Source of the DNA: Ascaphus truei
Taxonomy: Eukaryota > Chordata > Amphibia > Anura > Ascaphidae
Assembly (NCBI GenBank): GCA_036426205.1
Contig: CM071574.1
Coordinates: forward strand, 10,550,867 to 10,614,866
DNA length: 64,000 bases
Direction of reading: 5' to 3'
This document shows positions 1 to 11,819 of the stretch, piece by piece. The notes below the pieces were generated by a model that worked only from the letters and a program-made list of their open reading frames with translations, was not told the origin of the DNA and did no database searches. The stretch's first letter is position 1. The number at the start of each line of letters is the position of its first letter. A program made the translations under genes and the position numbers.

Positions 1-935
1 TGATGTCAGGTGACTTGCTGAAGTGCAAGGTGTTACATTTACATATCCAAGTAGTTCACTCCCAACGTCTATCCATTAGCAATTAAAATAAGTATTTATG
101 TGTGTTCAACAGGCAATCATGATATTTGAGAATGATGTACCGTTAAGCTTTGTCCAAGCATTTATTGTCAAGTATTTCTGGAATGTGTCATGCATGTACC
201 ACTTCAGAACGCAACACTCAGTCATCTAATTAGGATACAACCATGACATTGACGTTGATAAACTACCTTGCAACATGTGTAATTTGGCATGTTATTGTCA
301 CCTGTTCACATTAAGTTATTGTTATGTGCATATGCATAATTTAATGGCATCAGGATAGTTGCTATTGATTCAGTTTCAATCGTGTAAAAATGAGTAACTA
401 TTCTAGATGTGTGTATAAGTTAGCATGAAGTGATTGTAATGCATCGTGTACAATGTAAACATGCAATGTTATTGAGTGTCCAATTGCGGACGTCATGAAA
501 AGAGGGAGGTCAGAACGTACATGTAAACATGAAAACAAACAGCTACATTTACGTTTGATCATGTGTTACACATTACAAGCATTGTATAATGTATAGCAAC
601 ATTACTATACGCTGGATGTGTTAGATGTGTGAAATGTGTTACATCATATAATAAATTGAAGCACACTTAAGTAACATGTTTGATATGATGTGACCTGTTC
701 CTTTAAGAGTTGAGTATAGGATTTTCCCTTGACACATCATAACATTAAGACTAATGTGACACGCAAATCATCATAACATATAAAAGTACAATGTTATGCA
801 AATAATAAACGTAAGGGGTGGCACGATGAAGTGAATGACCTCGACACTGTAATGCCAAGCACATTTTTATTATGAGCAATAGAACGTAAACAGTCCTATA
901 ATGTTATAAGTCCCCGCTCCATTGACTCCATTGAT
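1..935. other. AT-rich non-coding sequence
   Basis: No recognisable gene, repeat terminus or splice-supported reading frame is visible. Sequence is AT-rich with many short TGTTA/ACATG-type words and scattered stop codons in all frames. Confidence 0.6.
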
Positions 936-1280
936 GTAGAGATGAGGTTTTTTTTCTAAGTGCCGTCCCGGCAACCTTGCCAATCGTTCTCCCCTCCAAC
1001 TTGCCAACTTTAGTTGGCGGGACCAATTGCCGATGAAATCTCCATTTCTGAGTGCCGATCAGCACCGATAAGCTGATCGGGGCTACTTGAATACAGCCGA
1101 TTTCAGAAAGTGCCGATAAGTGCCGATAAGTGGGTTATTGGCAGCCGCATGCCGATAAAAAATTTTCAGCAAGAAAAACTGCCGATTTTGACCACTTATC
1201 GGCGCTTACTGAATCTCAAATCCAATTTTGGTGGGAAAATGCCGATAAAAAGCCTTATTGGTGCTTACTGCATGAGGCCC
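936..1280. mobile_element. Truncated end of hairpin-array TIR element
   Basis: The segment starts with a T-run followed by CTAAGTGCCG and AACTTGCCAACTTT, which recurs in the same order near 57,736-57,790 inside the large element at 54.07-58.01 kb. Its right terminus, read on the minus strand, is GGGCCTCATGCAGTAAGCAC; the left terminus of the 54-kb element is GGGTATCATGCAGTAAGCAG, and both are preceded by TAA. It contains many short inverted words (TGCCGATAA / TTATCGGC). This is a terminal fragment of one family; no coding capacity is seen. Family assignment rests on these shared words, not on a search. Confidence 0.6.
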
Positions 1281-2597
1281 TTATTCGTCCCGGACTGTTA
1301 TTTTTCCATATGACCGGTTGCTGAAGCGCGAGGGTTCGTCAGTATCTCAGAAGAGACCGCCATTCCGAGTTCCATATGGAAAGCTTGTTTTTATTGGCTT
1401 TTTTTGTATGTGCAATACTTACCTTTTTATATGCTAATCACATTTCAAATTACTATACTAATAGAGTTGTGCGCTTTTCTTTTGTGTTTTTGTTCTTAGA
1501 TTTGTGATGCCGAGTCATTCAACCTTAAGGAGCAGCAGACCTAGAGTATTAAAACTACTATTGATCCTTTTGCAAAGGGAAGGATCCATATTCTTATCCA
1601 CTTTATACATTATTCTCACCAATTGCACAGGTTTCAAGTTTTAGAGGTTAATTGACTCAACTCCCTTGTTGTTTCACTGATTCAGAATTACTGGTACTGG
1701 TTGTATTATATTGTTAACACTATCTTTACTGTCTGTATTATATTGTAAATATTATCTTTACATTTAGCACTTTATATTTAGCACTTACTGTATACAGTAT
1801 AAGTGCCTTAAACAATTTACACCTGGTGCGCTACACTGATATATATATATATATATATATATTTGTACCACCCACAGAATATTTTCACTTCTGCTTATTG
1901 GCGACGTATTCAGGAACTTGCATTATTTTTGGACTGTTTATTTTATGCCTAGCAATTGAAGGCTTCAGCTAGAGTTTTCACTCTTATAGCCTCTGAATAT
2001 TCTCTTTTCATGAATCTGGCCTCCAGCCACCTTCATGTCATTGCTTTTGGTTGTATGTTGTTGATGTGTTGCATGTGTTTTATACCCAGGCATTTATTGA
2101 GCTCAATCACCATCTTGTCTGCTTATTGTGCATGCACACCCATATCATTAGACGCCTTTGGGCTTTTGATCTTGTGTTCTGATTTTCAGACACTATTACA
2201 GTCATAATTTTGCCTTTTAGTTCTGCTCCCTCCAGATTGTGGGTACATGTCCCCCCTCCATTTTATCTTCTTTTCTCCCCTGTTTTTATGGTACATTAAT
2301 AAATGTTGTTATCTTCCTTATATACCTGTGTGCTTCTTATAGGGATCTTTGTTGTTGTTCTCATATATATATACATACATACATACATTGTTACCGCAAT
2401 ATTTCCTATGAGTGCCATTGAAAACAAGCAACGGCCGCGTCACATGAGCGGTTCAGCCAATGAGGGAGAACCAGCTTTGTGACATCACGGCCCCGCCTCC
2501 CCATTGCCTGTACCACTATGTCTAGCAATCGTTCGAGCCTGTCGCTCCTGTCACGCTGTGAGCGTCGTCACGCGCAAGTAGGTTTTAATTCATGGGA
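1281..2597. other. Non-coding stretch with two microsatellites
   Basis: No gene is supported. It holds a (TA)n run at about 1,839-1,864 and a TATA/(CATA)n run at about 2,362-2,388, both probably replication-slippage microsatellites. Reading frames here (for example 1,956-2,207) lack splice, codon or homology support. Confidence 0.6.
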
Positions 2598-2845
2598 GAA
2601 GAAGCGGCTCAGTGAGTAAAGACACTGACTGGCAGTGAGTTTGGAGAAGGGGAACCTGTTTCAATTCCTAGTGTTGGCTCCTTGTGACATTGGGCAAGTC
2701 ACTTTATCTCCCTGGGTCTCAGGCACCAAAAACATAGATTGTAAGCTCCACGGGGCAGAGACCTGTGTCTGCAAATATGTCTCTGTAAAGCGCTACGTAA
2801 AACTAGCAGCGCTATACAAGAACATGCTATTATTATTATGTGGAA
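2598..2845 (+). mobile_element. tRNA-derived SINE with Deu/MIR-like core and L2-type tail
   Basis: The head GCGGCTCAGTGAGTAAAGAC resembles a tRNA-derived A-box region, and about 40 bases on is a degenerate B box (tTTCAATTCC). The centre, CATTGGGCAAGTCACTTTAT followed by CTCCCTGGGTCTCAG, has the wording of the Deu/MIR core shared by vertebrate SINEs. The 3' part (GATTGTAAGCTCCACGGGGC ... GTAAAGCGCTACG ... GCAGCGCTATACAAGAACAT) matches the style of the L2 LINE tails elsewhere in this window, and the element ends in an ATT/ATTATT simple tail. Such SINEs are moved by the LINE whose tail they share. Target duplications were not resolved. Confidence 0.7.
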
Positions 2846-2962
2846 CATATGTGAATTTTTGTATTTATTTGCATTCATTCGCATAATTATTAATGATATT
2901 CTATATGATGATTTATATATTGACGTTGGTGTTTGCTTAATGTTTATGTAAATCAAAAGGTA

Positions 2963-3110
2963 ATTAGAGATAGGCAAAATATTCAACAGAATTCGAATCC
3001 GCCACAGATTGGCCACTTCTTCTCATCCACGGAATTCCACTGATCAGCCTCAAAAAGGCAGATTCGATTTCTTTTCCTATGAATTAAAATATGTCTGATG
3101 CACCTGCAAA
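2963..3110 (+). repeat. Interspersed repeat, possible hAT-like MITE end
   Basis: The words TAGAGATAGGCAAAATATTC and GAATTCGAATCCGCC resemble the inverse of a segment at about 15,895-16,015 (minus strand TAGAGATGGGCATATTTTTG, then GGGCGAATTTGGATC). Two diverged copies of one short repeat are likely; the class is inferred only from style. Confidence 0.35.
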
Positions 3111-3559
3111 CGGAATCCAAATCCGTCAAACTAAACTATTATGGGAGGATGAGTATATAAATATCAATGTACTGTAACGACGTTCCATGGACACGGATTT
3201 AAGTAGAATCCATTGTGAAATTCTTTCAAATCCATGCCGACGAAACCCAATGACTGATTTTGAAGAATTGCGGGTGACCTCGCAACGAAGTAGTCCGACG
3301 GCGGATTTCAATGTGTGGATAGGATATTGCCGGGATAGCCCAGGAACACCACAGTTCGGATTCAGACAGGTTTGTCCGTCTCTATTTTTAATATAGCTTT
3401 TTTATACCTGGCACATAAGACGAAAAATCAAGTCAGATAAACGGAAAGAAGCGCATACTCGCATAGTGCGATCAAATGTTACATTTTAATACAATTGATC
3501 TCTGGGATCATAGTGCAACACGAGCACTGAGTAGTAGTAAAAGTGTGACAAAATTAAAA

Positions 3560-4200
3560 CAAAGTATTAAATTCAGCGACAGAAGTAAATACATGTTGCC
3601 CAGATTGTATGTTGCTAGACGAAACGCATGATAGCAGTGTCTTTGAACTCATCCCCAGCAGTGTATCTCAGCTGTGTCTCCAATACAATCCTGGAGCAGC
3701 ACCTTCGCCTCCTGTGTCACAGGTGGGTGGTCTTTATGTCGACTGCATAATGCATAAAAGTCCGTCCCAACGCGTTTTGTTGCCTACTTCATCAGGGATA
3801 TTCGTCATCAGTATACTGTATACGGACTCCATCTGGAGCTGGCTCAGGAGGTCTGCTAATATACACCGGAATTTCCTTATCCTTTCACTTTAAAACTGCT
3901 GGTGACCCCGTACATATGCTTCTTCTTGCTCAATTTTAGGCTTCACATTGACACATCCTTTTCCGTGCTTGGACTGTTGAAGAGAGCATTTTACAGCAGC
4001 ATTGTGTTGCTCTATCTCACTTTGTAATCATTTGTTATATTTGTAACACCTGGTTAATGTTATCAATTTTATAACACTTATTCTGCATGTAATTCATTTT
4101 GAACTTTTCAAATAGTTCATTTTCTGTGAACTTTTTCTATTTCACTGTTCATACATATTTTGGTTATACAGGTAGCGCTGATTTTTTTTCTCTTTTTGCT
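3560..4200. mobile_element. Penelope-like element remnant (promoter/junction part)
   Basis: On the minus strand there is CTGATGA, a short stem, AAAACGCGTT and flanking complementary TCCC/GGGA (3,764-3,799), the layout of Penelope hammerhead-like motifs. A second GACGAAACGC word lies at about 3,622 on the plus strand. The remainder is T-rich non-coding sequence typical of such remnants. No reverse transcriptase or GIY-YIG domain is present. Confidence 0.35.
3764..3799 (-). ncRNA. Hammerhead-ribozyme-like motif (degenerate)
   Basis: Reading the minus strand: helix-I arm TCCC, core CTGATGA (matches the hammerhead CUGANGA box), a weak helix II, then AAAAC where GAAAC is expected, palindromic ACGCGT, and GGGA closing helix I. 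The CUGANGA box is intact but the GAAA box is altered, so self-cleavage is doubtful. Confidence 0.35.
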
Positions 4201-5884
4201 TGCGCAGAAAAATAAAGTCAGTTCACAAATTCCCTAACGCAAGTTAATTAATGCAAAAACTACAAGCTTCTGTGAATCTACCCCCTTGTTTGGGGAATGA
4301 CAATGTCTTTAGATTTGTTTTTCAGAGTAGTTTAAGAGAAACAGTAACTTTGTCAAAACAACTGAGATGAATAAAGTAAATTACAAAGAAAGTATAGTAT
4401 TGTTTCTTCGAATTTCACATGCCGGGTGTTCCTTAATAAATCCCTGTTTGTTTTGTCTATTTCTATTTAATGATGATCACGCTGAGAAATAATGATAGTC
4501 CCAGAACAGCCTGGCATGCTTTACTGTCGTTCAAAAACATTGTGTTTATTGAAAGTATTCCCCTTTCTCTGCTTTAATCTTGGTGTTTATCTTGCCTGTT
4601 AGTGCGAGGATACTTTTTTCCTCAGCACTGCAGTGAAGTGATCTCTCAAAGCACCTACATCACAGTCAAAGATGTGAGCTATATCAGGCATTTTTAGCTT
4701 GGCTTTTGTCTTAGCAAATGCACTGTTACCTTTTCTGTTTCCGTTCTGTGATTAACCTGTGATTTAGCTTCATGTGTCTTACCTCACAAAATAAATGCTG
4801 CAAACAGAGTCATGGTTTTGCTTGTACTTTTGATTAAGGTATTTAAGGGACTCCCAATTTAGATACTTGTAAGGAATCCAGCTGGGATAATGAGACACTG
4901 CAGGGCCTGTAATCAGATATTAGATAAGTAGGAGCAGCATGGTGGTTTAATGGCTAGTTTAATCCTTTGGTGTTAACCTTTTTCCCTTGTTACATACTGT
5001 ACATACAGTAAAATACAGTATTTCTCAATTGCCCATAAGTGACCTACACCAACGATTCCTGCATACCTTGACTTTAAATATAATAAAGAAGCCGGATACC
5101 CTGTTTTTGAATTAAACTTACAATAGGTCACAGCTTTATTAAACCAAAACAAATTGTCTGACCAGCCCTTAAAATAGTGACCTGCCTCCAGGCTGAACTC
5201 AGGCCGGGTTAGGAACTCCTTGCTGGCAGGGATGTTCAGGGATTGGTTACTGAAGTGCACAGAGCAGACCAAGTGATCTGCAGGATCAACACAGTGCTAA
5301 TGACATCCACCAACATAATACCACCAACATTATATGCAGTACGATACAATGAGGGTACTGATACTTGAAAATTACATAAACATAGTTCCCTGCATATGAG
5401 AGCTCACTACCTAGAGGGAAGGAGGGACAATGTTGAAACAAGAAGGTACAGTAAAATGGCATCCACATTTTATGAAGGAGTATGCCTCAGGTTTGAGTAT
5501 GGTTCAGCCTGATAGCTGATCCCATTAAGGTTTGAGGGTGGGGATGTTAGGGGGTGTTACAGTACATAGTGTGGAGATTGGAGGTTAATATACAAACTAA
5601 AGGACATTTTGTGCGTGAAAATATGTGCAACTGCATTATACGTCTGGTGAAAGATAGACAGCCAAGAGTTTTCATAAATTGAACCTTTTCAGTGTGGCCT
5701 TGTTGTTGTAAGGGAAGTACCTCAATGTTCGGTACTGGGGCCACTGCTTTTTAAATTGGTTAGTAATGACATTGAGATCAGTACTAGAGTCCTAAAAAAT
5801 TGGTGCAGGGACTCTCTTTTTTCCCATAATACATTAAACACGGCAATTTAACCAAAAATCCTTTTATTAAATGTTTTCATTTTC
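4201..5884. other. Non-coding stretch, nothing recognised
   Basis: No exon or classifiable repeat could be supported. The moderately GC-richer part at about 5,030-5,560 may be an old interspersed repeat, but it has no second copy in this window. Confidence 0.5.
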
Positions 5885-6075
5885 ATTCTGCCCCACATGC
5901 TTGCCTTCTTTCCAGCTTCTACCCCACAATCTCCCCTCTTCCCCAGCTTCTCCCGCACATGCTCCACTCCTCACCAGTTTCTCCTCCACATCTTCCCCTC
6001 CTCACTCTGTTTCTCCCTAATATATTCGCCTCCTCTCCAGATCTCCCCCTACAGCTATAGCCCGTCTGTATGTTC
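5885..6075. repeat. Pyrimidine-rich degenerate minisatellite
   Basis: Imperfect units of the type CTTCTCCCCCACATGCTCCCCTCTTCC repeat several times. One strand is almost entirely C/T, so the reading frame that crosses it (Ser/Pro/Phe-rich) is composition driven and not a gene. Confidence 0.6.
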
Positions 6076-6339
6076 AGTTTTCCTTAACTGAAGTCTGGAC
6101 ATCAATTGTTTTGTTTTGGAGATGTAATCAATATACATCCCGTTTAGTTGTAGACCACTGGTGACAGCTCTTCGTGTTGCTATTCACACCTGAATTAAAC
6201 AGGATATGCCAGACAGATTTCAGATTTGTTTGTTTCAAATTCAGCGCCTGTCTGCCAGTTGGCACAGTGAATGTGTATGTAGAGTTCTGTAAGTCTCAAG
6301 CAGCAATATACTGCAATTCATTTCAATCCCTCATTGTTT

Positions 6340-7895
6340 TATGGTCTTGACCATTCCAGACATTGTCAACATTTGGTTGTTTTTATATTTTGTTGCAAAA
6401 TGTAAATGTTCAATGTGTTCTACTTATAGTTATACTTTGTGGTCACTCACTTCTGACTTTATCGTGAACGGATAAAGAGTGCAATGTCATCTATTGAGCA
6501 ATCAATGATGCAGCAGAAAAAAGCCACTGTATCACAAATATATGGCTATCTCATTGCCAATTATGAATACTTCATGGATTAAGCTGACTCTAGTAAATGG
6601 AAAAAGTCAGTGCGCTTTACTTTGTCAATTAATGATTGCTTCACTCACATCTCCCACAATCCGGATGTCAGAGGAGGTTTTGGGGTATTGGAACCATCCT
6701 TTGCGAATATGTTTGATCATGGCAACTTCAGAAGGAGAAGAAACTGGACTAACAGATTGAATCATACTTCCCAATCTCATAAAGGGACACCATCTGAAAA
6801 TCATCGTGAATAGCAGCCCCAACTTAATTATACCTTGACAGGTCCTTCTAGTAACCTGGTAATCCTACCTGATTACTATCTACAGCAGTCGAACCTTGAT
6901 TTTACCTCTAACGCTCAGTATGGATACCTATCCGAATATGATCCAGACAAATATCATCCACATCTGAAAGGTCGGCAAGGTTAGCAAAATTGGCAAGAAT
7001 TGTAACGATGGTAAATATAATATAAAATGTTATTAATTTTTGTGCCCTATGACACAAATAGCCCATAATACTGATCATTGATTGATATGATAAAAATCCT
7101 GTGCCCCCCAGTTTGCACACCCAATGGTATATAGTATCTGCATACTTTAAGGTTCCTATTTTTTTTCAGAATCGATAGCATGCTAAATCAGCATCCATAG
7201 CACACAGCCATCATATGATGAGGATGATGGCATGAGATTTCGAAAAACATATTACGGTCCCTTTTATTACTTTTCTACGCTGTTATACATTTTTTATAAA
7301 TATTCAAATTCACGTTTGTTTTTCAACTCTCTACCTCTCTACCTCCCTACCTCTCACTATTAACTGCCACCCCTCAGCCCCCATCACCAATACAATATTA
7401 GCCCCCCAAAATAGACACCAAATAAATGAAAAGTTAAACAAAATAGGATATAAATTTAACACATGTTTTATTTCTCACAACAATAGGACTGAATACCAAC
7501 ACCACATTACAGTACCTCAACAGTAAGGTCACCATGATACTGTCCTTGCTTTGGGCAGCTTTTAACACTTTTATGATTATATTGACACCTTTAGGGCTAC
7601 AGTACAGTATCTCACATTTTTCACCAGTGCAAGCAACAATAATTACAATATTCAGTATAAGGCCTATTTTTTAAAATAATCCGATTGATAGATTGTTACT
7701 ACATGCCAGTAGCCTGTCCATTATGCTGTAACACAATGGGAAAAACACTGGCAATGTTATTTATATATTTGTTGCATTTTTGCCTTATGCAGTAAAGTCT
7801 GATAGAAAAAATCTCCAGGGTTTTTAAATCACCATTTTTGACAGCGTTGCTATCATGTATGCAGAAAGCCCCGAATACCAGTGATAGCAACATTA
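6340..7895. other. Non-coding stretch, nothing recognised
   Basis: AT-rich sequence without a supported exon. Several open frames of about 70 codons overlap on both strands at 6,540-6,820, which argues against any of them being coding. Confidence 0.5.
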
Positions 7896-8175
7896 CAACA
7901 AATGGCGAGTAGCCGGTGCCGAGATTATCTGCCCTCTGAAAATGGCTTACCTGGCGAGTTGATTCTGCTGCAAAGAGAGAGAGCCGCGTCTCTCTCTGCG
8001 CAAACCTCGGCTGAAATAAAAATATTTTAATTTAAATTTTCTTACTATGAGCAGGGGGGTCTGCGGAGCAGAACTGCATTGATTTCAGGTCCGGGGACCC
8101 CTGCTTCCTGAGATACAGGCCCCATTATGGGGTGCTGGTATCCCCTATGCATTGAAATGTCCCGGTCACTACCCC
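7896..8175. mobile_element. Truncated left part of hairpin-array element
   Basis: GGCGAGTAGCCGGTGCCGAG, then CTGGCGAGTTG, then an AGAGAGAG/CTCTCTCT hairpin and GCGCAAACCTC follow the same order as 54,210-54,330 in the full-length copy. The next block, CAGGGGGGTCTGCGGAGCAG to GGTGCTGGTATCCCC, matches 54,374-54,475. Both termini are missing. No coding capacity. Confidence 0.65.
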
Positions 8176-8382
8176 ATCACCTCCCTCTACCCCTCCTATT
8201 TCACCCCGCTTCTTCTCTCCCATGGCCCCATTTTCTCTTTCCACAAAACGCAGACAACAGGCAAGACAGATAAGTCATAGAAGCAGCAGATCCCTTGTGC
8301 AGACGCCATTTGGGACCACTATATAATTTAATGGGTTAATTGTGAGGGATCACTCAAGGTTCTACCCGCCCCATAAACTGCA

Positions 8383-9120
8383 TGTATGTATGTATGTCTT
8401 TATTTATATAGCACCATTAATGTACATAGCGCTTCACAGCAGTAATACACGTGATAATCATATAAATAACAAATAAAACAAATAAGAGGTCATGGAAATA
8501 AGTGCGTCAGACATAAAAGTAACATTTCGGAAGAGGAGCCCTGCTCCAAAGAGCTTACAATCTAATTGGTAGGTAGGAAGAACGTACAGAGACAGTAGGA
8601 GGGCATTCAGCTAAGTGCGTCTGCAGGGTGCCAAGCTTAATGTATAGTATTAGCCACAGTGCTACTCATATGCTTCTTTAAGCAAGTGTGTCTTAAGGTG
8701 GGTCTTAAAGGTGGATACAGAAGGTGCTAGTCGGGTATTTAGGAGAAGGGCATTTCAGAGGTGTGGGGCAGTCAGTGAGAAAGGTTTAAGGCGGGAGAGG
8801 GCATTAGATACAAAGGCAATAGAGAGAAGACATCCTTGAGAAGAACGCAAGATGGTGCATAGCGAGGAATTAGGGCTGAGATATATGGTGGGGCAGAAGA
8901 GTGTAAAGCTTTAAAAGTAAGGAGGACAATTGAGTGCGAGATGCTGGATTTGATAGGAAGCCATGAGATGGATTTCAGCAGGGGAGATGCTGAGACAGAT
9001 TTGGAAAGAGTAAAGTGATTCTGGCAGCAGCGTTTATTATAGATTGTAGGGGAGACAGGTGAGAGACAGGAAGGCTGGACAACAGGAGGTTGCAATAATC
9101 ATGACGGGAGAGAATGAGGT
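8383..9120 (-). pseudogene. L2-type LINE, 3' end: C-terminal RT-ORF part plus 3'UTR
   Basis: Reading the minus strand, about 105 open codons include LLKSISWLPIKSSISHSIVL and TFKALHSSAPPYISALIPRY, the pattern of the C-terminal region after the reverse transcriptase in L2/CR1-group non-LTR retrotransposons. A further KTHLLKEAYE-like segment and stop are followed by a 3'UTR with GATTGTAAGCTCTTTGGAGC and the tail GCGCTATGTACATTAATGG ... AATAAAGACATA, ending in (CATA)n at about 8,383-8,398. The upstream part of the same element is found at 10,426-11,285 after an interruption. It is a decayed, non-functional copy. Confidence 0.7.
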
Positions 9121-9515
9121 CAAAAAAGGGGGGGTCAAAGGGTGCTCCAATTTTATGACAAATAAATCAGCATTGAATAATCTTCATGGACCCAAAAATA
9201 GCAGTGTGGGTATATGATGGAGTGGCCTGTGAGTCACTCATAACAGTATGTAGGATGATATCCTCAGAGTAAAGATAAAAACAGTCCAGGTTAGAGTACT
9301 CAACTATAATGGTCAAACATAAGATAAATAATCCTTACCCACTTAAGCTGTCTGTAGGGGTCCACTGTGGCGTGCCAGCCATGTAGGAAATCCAAATGTA
9401 GGTAGAACAAAAAGACAAAGGCGCACTGCCAGGGAGTCAGGTGGTTCAAAAATCGAATCCATTTATTTCAGAACATCTCTGATAAAAAACATAGCCCCAG
9501 GGGGGGCAACAAACA

Positions 9516-9558
9516 ACCTCCTATGCGTTTCGGACGGGTAGGTCCTTTATCAAGGAGT
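9516..9558 (-). ncRNA. Hammerhead-ribozyme-like motif
   Basis: Minus strand: helix-I arm CTCC, core TTGATAA, helix II GGAC-CTACCC-GTCC with four perfect pairs, GAAAC, palindrome-like GCAT, and helix-I closure GGAG. The order matches a type I hammerhead with minimal helix III, as in Penelope-like elements. C3 and G8 of the CUGANGA box are replaced, so catalytic activity is not expected unless compensated. Confidence 0.45.
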
Positions 9559-9644
9559 GTGGAACATATTATGAACAGGGTATCCTATATACCCCCATTA
9601 AATGAGGCTAAATCAATTCACCTGATAAAAATTACCTCAAAAAA

Positions 9645-9935
9645 CCCCATTGCGCATGCGCGTGACGTCATGGAGGGCACCACCGTCGCAACTAAAAACA
9701 TCCCCATCTCGGCACGCCCCCCGCGCCGTGCACGCACTCAGTAGCCACACGCATGCGCACCCACGAGAGGACTATCTGATAGAGCATTTCCCAGCTGAAC
9801 CGCAATACTAAACACTCCGCCCCAACCCTACCGCGCATGCGCGTGACGTCACGCTAGGCGTCACCGTCTCAAGAAGGCAACAGCCGACGGGCACGCCCCC
9901 ACCCGCCACGGTCATGCGCACCCAGGGGAAGTACA
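9645..9935. promoter_or_regulatory. Duplicated NRF1/CRE-like promoter block
   Basis: Two units in tandem share the order GCGCATGCGCGTGACGTCA, CACCGTC, GGCACGCCCCC, ATGCGCACCCA (units near 9,650-9,765 and 9,834-9,925). GCGCATGCGC is the NRF1 consensus and TGACGTCA a CRE/ATF site. This is an expected promoter style for a vertebrate retroelement; activity is inferred. Confidence 0.5.
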
Positions 9936-10425
9936 CAGAATGAATAGCTGCATGTACATAGGGCAACTGGGTGCTACTTTGTCTCCCAAGGTCCGCCCCT
10001 CATGACCTCCCATAGGAGAAGAGGCGCTGTCACTAGACCAATCAGCGATTGGGAAGTGCAACTGACACCCCCCCCCCACTGGACGTCGATCCTGACGGCC
10101 CTGGTAGACCTAAAAAAAGCAATAAAATGTAACTAAACAACTCATCTTAACACCTTCCAATGAAACATAATGCCCTTAGTTGTAAATACTGGGCTGTAAA
10201 ATGACAAAAAACTATATCCTATCTAGACAGATAACCCCTCTCCACACAATATCATCCCACAATGAAAATATGTAAAAACAGCATTAAATGATTCTCTAGA
10301 CAATAGTCAGCTATAAATAAAAAACAGATACATAAATTCTAACCAGAGTATAGTGATATCCATATAAAGCCACTAGACACTATCATAGAATTAATGAAAA
10401 AAATGACTATGGACATCCTATTGCT

Positions 10426-11285
10426 CTAGTAAGTATGCATCCTCCCTGGAGTATGCAATATTGAACCTACAATGTTTATTAAAATAACAATAGGTTTTAG
10501 GAGATGGGAGGGAATGGGGTCAAGAGGGCAAGTGGTAGAGGGAGAAAAGGAGATCAGTAGTGACACATTCTCCACTGAGACAGCGGAAAAAGATTCAAGA
10601 AAGGCAGGAGGAGAGTTAGGAAGCGGTGTAGGATGGCAGGAGTAGACAAAGGGGATGTTTTGACGTATGGATTTCACCTTTTCCTTAAAATAGTCAGCAA
10701 ATTCCTGAGATGAGACAGAGGAAGAGGCAACTGAAGGTGGTCTGAGTTGAGAGTCAAAGACAGAAGAGTCGGCATGGGTTAGACTTCTGCTTGTTGATTA
10801 GTGAAGAAAATTAGGATTGTTTAGTCTGAGAGAGGGTAGAGTTGAAACAGGATAGCATACATTTGTAGTGAAAGAAGTCTGTGAGAGTGTGAGTTTCCTC
10901 CAGAGGCGTTCTGATGAACGAGCGCAGGAATGCTGCATGCGCTTGTGGGAATTTAGCCAGGGTCTGGGGTTAGAAGGGCGAGGACAGCAGAGAGAAAGCG
11001 GAGTATGTAGATCAAGAGAGGAAGATAAGGCAGCAGAGTTGTAGTTCCTGACCAGGTTGTCAGGGTCTGGAGCAGAATTGAGAGAGGAGAGGGAGGAACG
11101 TAAAGTGGAAACAAAGGCTGGTAGTTAATAGAGCACAGGTTTCTGCAGAAACGAGGTGTAGATAGAGGTGGAGAATGGGAGAAGTGAGAGAGAGACAATG
11201 CGATGAGTTGATGGTCAGAGAGAGGAAAGGGGGAAATGGAGAAATCAGAAAGAGAAAAGTTTTTTTTAATGTAGAATTACTTTTC
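10426..11285 (-). pseudogene. L2-type LINE, N-terminal RT / linker part (broken)
   Basis: The minus-strand frame at 10,426-10,677 contains VSVENVSLLISFSPSTTCPL followed by DPIPSHLLKP. The words CPLDPIPSHLL are characteristic of the start of the reverse transcriptase in L2/CR1-group LINEs. Upstream frames at 10,953-11,299 are rich in Ser/Pro/Leu, as in the endonuclease-RT linker, and are broken by stops and frameshifts. It is collinear with the C-terminal part at 8,383-9,120, with the RT palm motifs missing between them. Confidence 0.55.
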
Positions 11286-11671
11286 AGAAGGGATGCCACG
11301 CCTTTGTTTTGTGACCTCTGATGTCACTATAGGGAGATAGGAGGTTGTATATAGATCCACCCAATGTTCTAGAAACAGGTTCTTCAGAGTTTAGACTGTA
11401 GTCTCACTGTGAGTCCTATAAATAGGTTTTTGTGTATAGATAAGTGTATTAAGAAGTGTCGTGTCACTGTTTTTTTTTTTCAGTTAAGGAACGTGTATTA
11501 AACTGTACACATATATATTCTAGTATATATTAGGTATGTATTATTTAATAAATATTACAAATTTCTATATATTATGATTAAATTCCCATTGCACCATAAT
11601 CACAATCCAGAACCAAAACCAACACCTGCAAAACTTTTAGAGGCAAAACCATAAACCATAGATCAGTGAAA

Positions 11672-11815
11672 AACATTGTAAGCTCTTCGGGGCAGGGATT
11701 TCCTTTCCTATTTTTTTGATTTTGCTGCACTTATTGTATTATTATAACTCCCTGTACTGTATTCTTTGTGAAGCGCTGAGTACACTTTTGGTGCTATAGA
11801 AATAAAGACATAAAA
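11672..11815 (+). mobile_element. L2-type LINE 3' tail
   Basis: CATTGTAAGCTCTTCGGGGC, AGGGATTTCCTTTCC, TGCACTTATTGTATTATTA, GTGAAGCGCTGAGTACAC and TGGTGCTATAGAAATAAAGA reproduce the sequential blocks of the L2 tail. Only the 3'UTR survives. Confidence 0.65.
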
Positions 11816-11819
11816 TATA

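Larger units (their letters stand above)
9130..10425 (-). mobile_element. Penelope-like promoter region interrupting a LINE
   Basis: This segment separates two parts of one minus-strand LINE. On the minus strand at 9,516-9,558 there is a hammerhead-like motif. Adjacent GC-rich sequence at 9,640-9,940 holds a tandemly duplicated promoter-like block containing TGCGCATGCGCGTGACGTCA words. Neither a reverse transcriptase nor a GIY-YIG domain is visible, so this is a 5'/junction fragment. The outer part (10,060-10,420) shows nothing I can classify and may be host DNA or LINE interior decayed beyond recognition. Confidence 0.45.

Noticed and set aside
2598..2680. Functional tRNA gene
   Set aside because: A- and B-box-like words belong to a SINE head; no cloverleaf with acceptor stem and anticodon loop can be formed.
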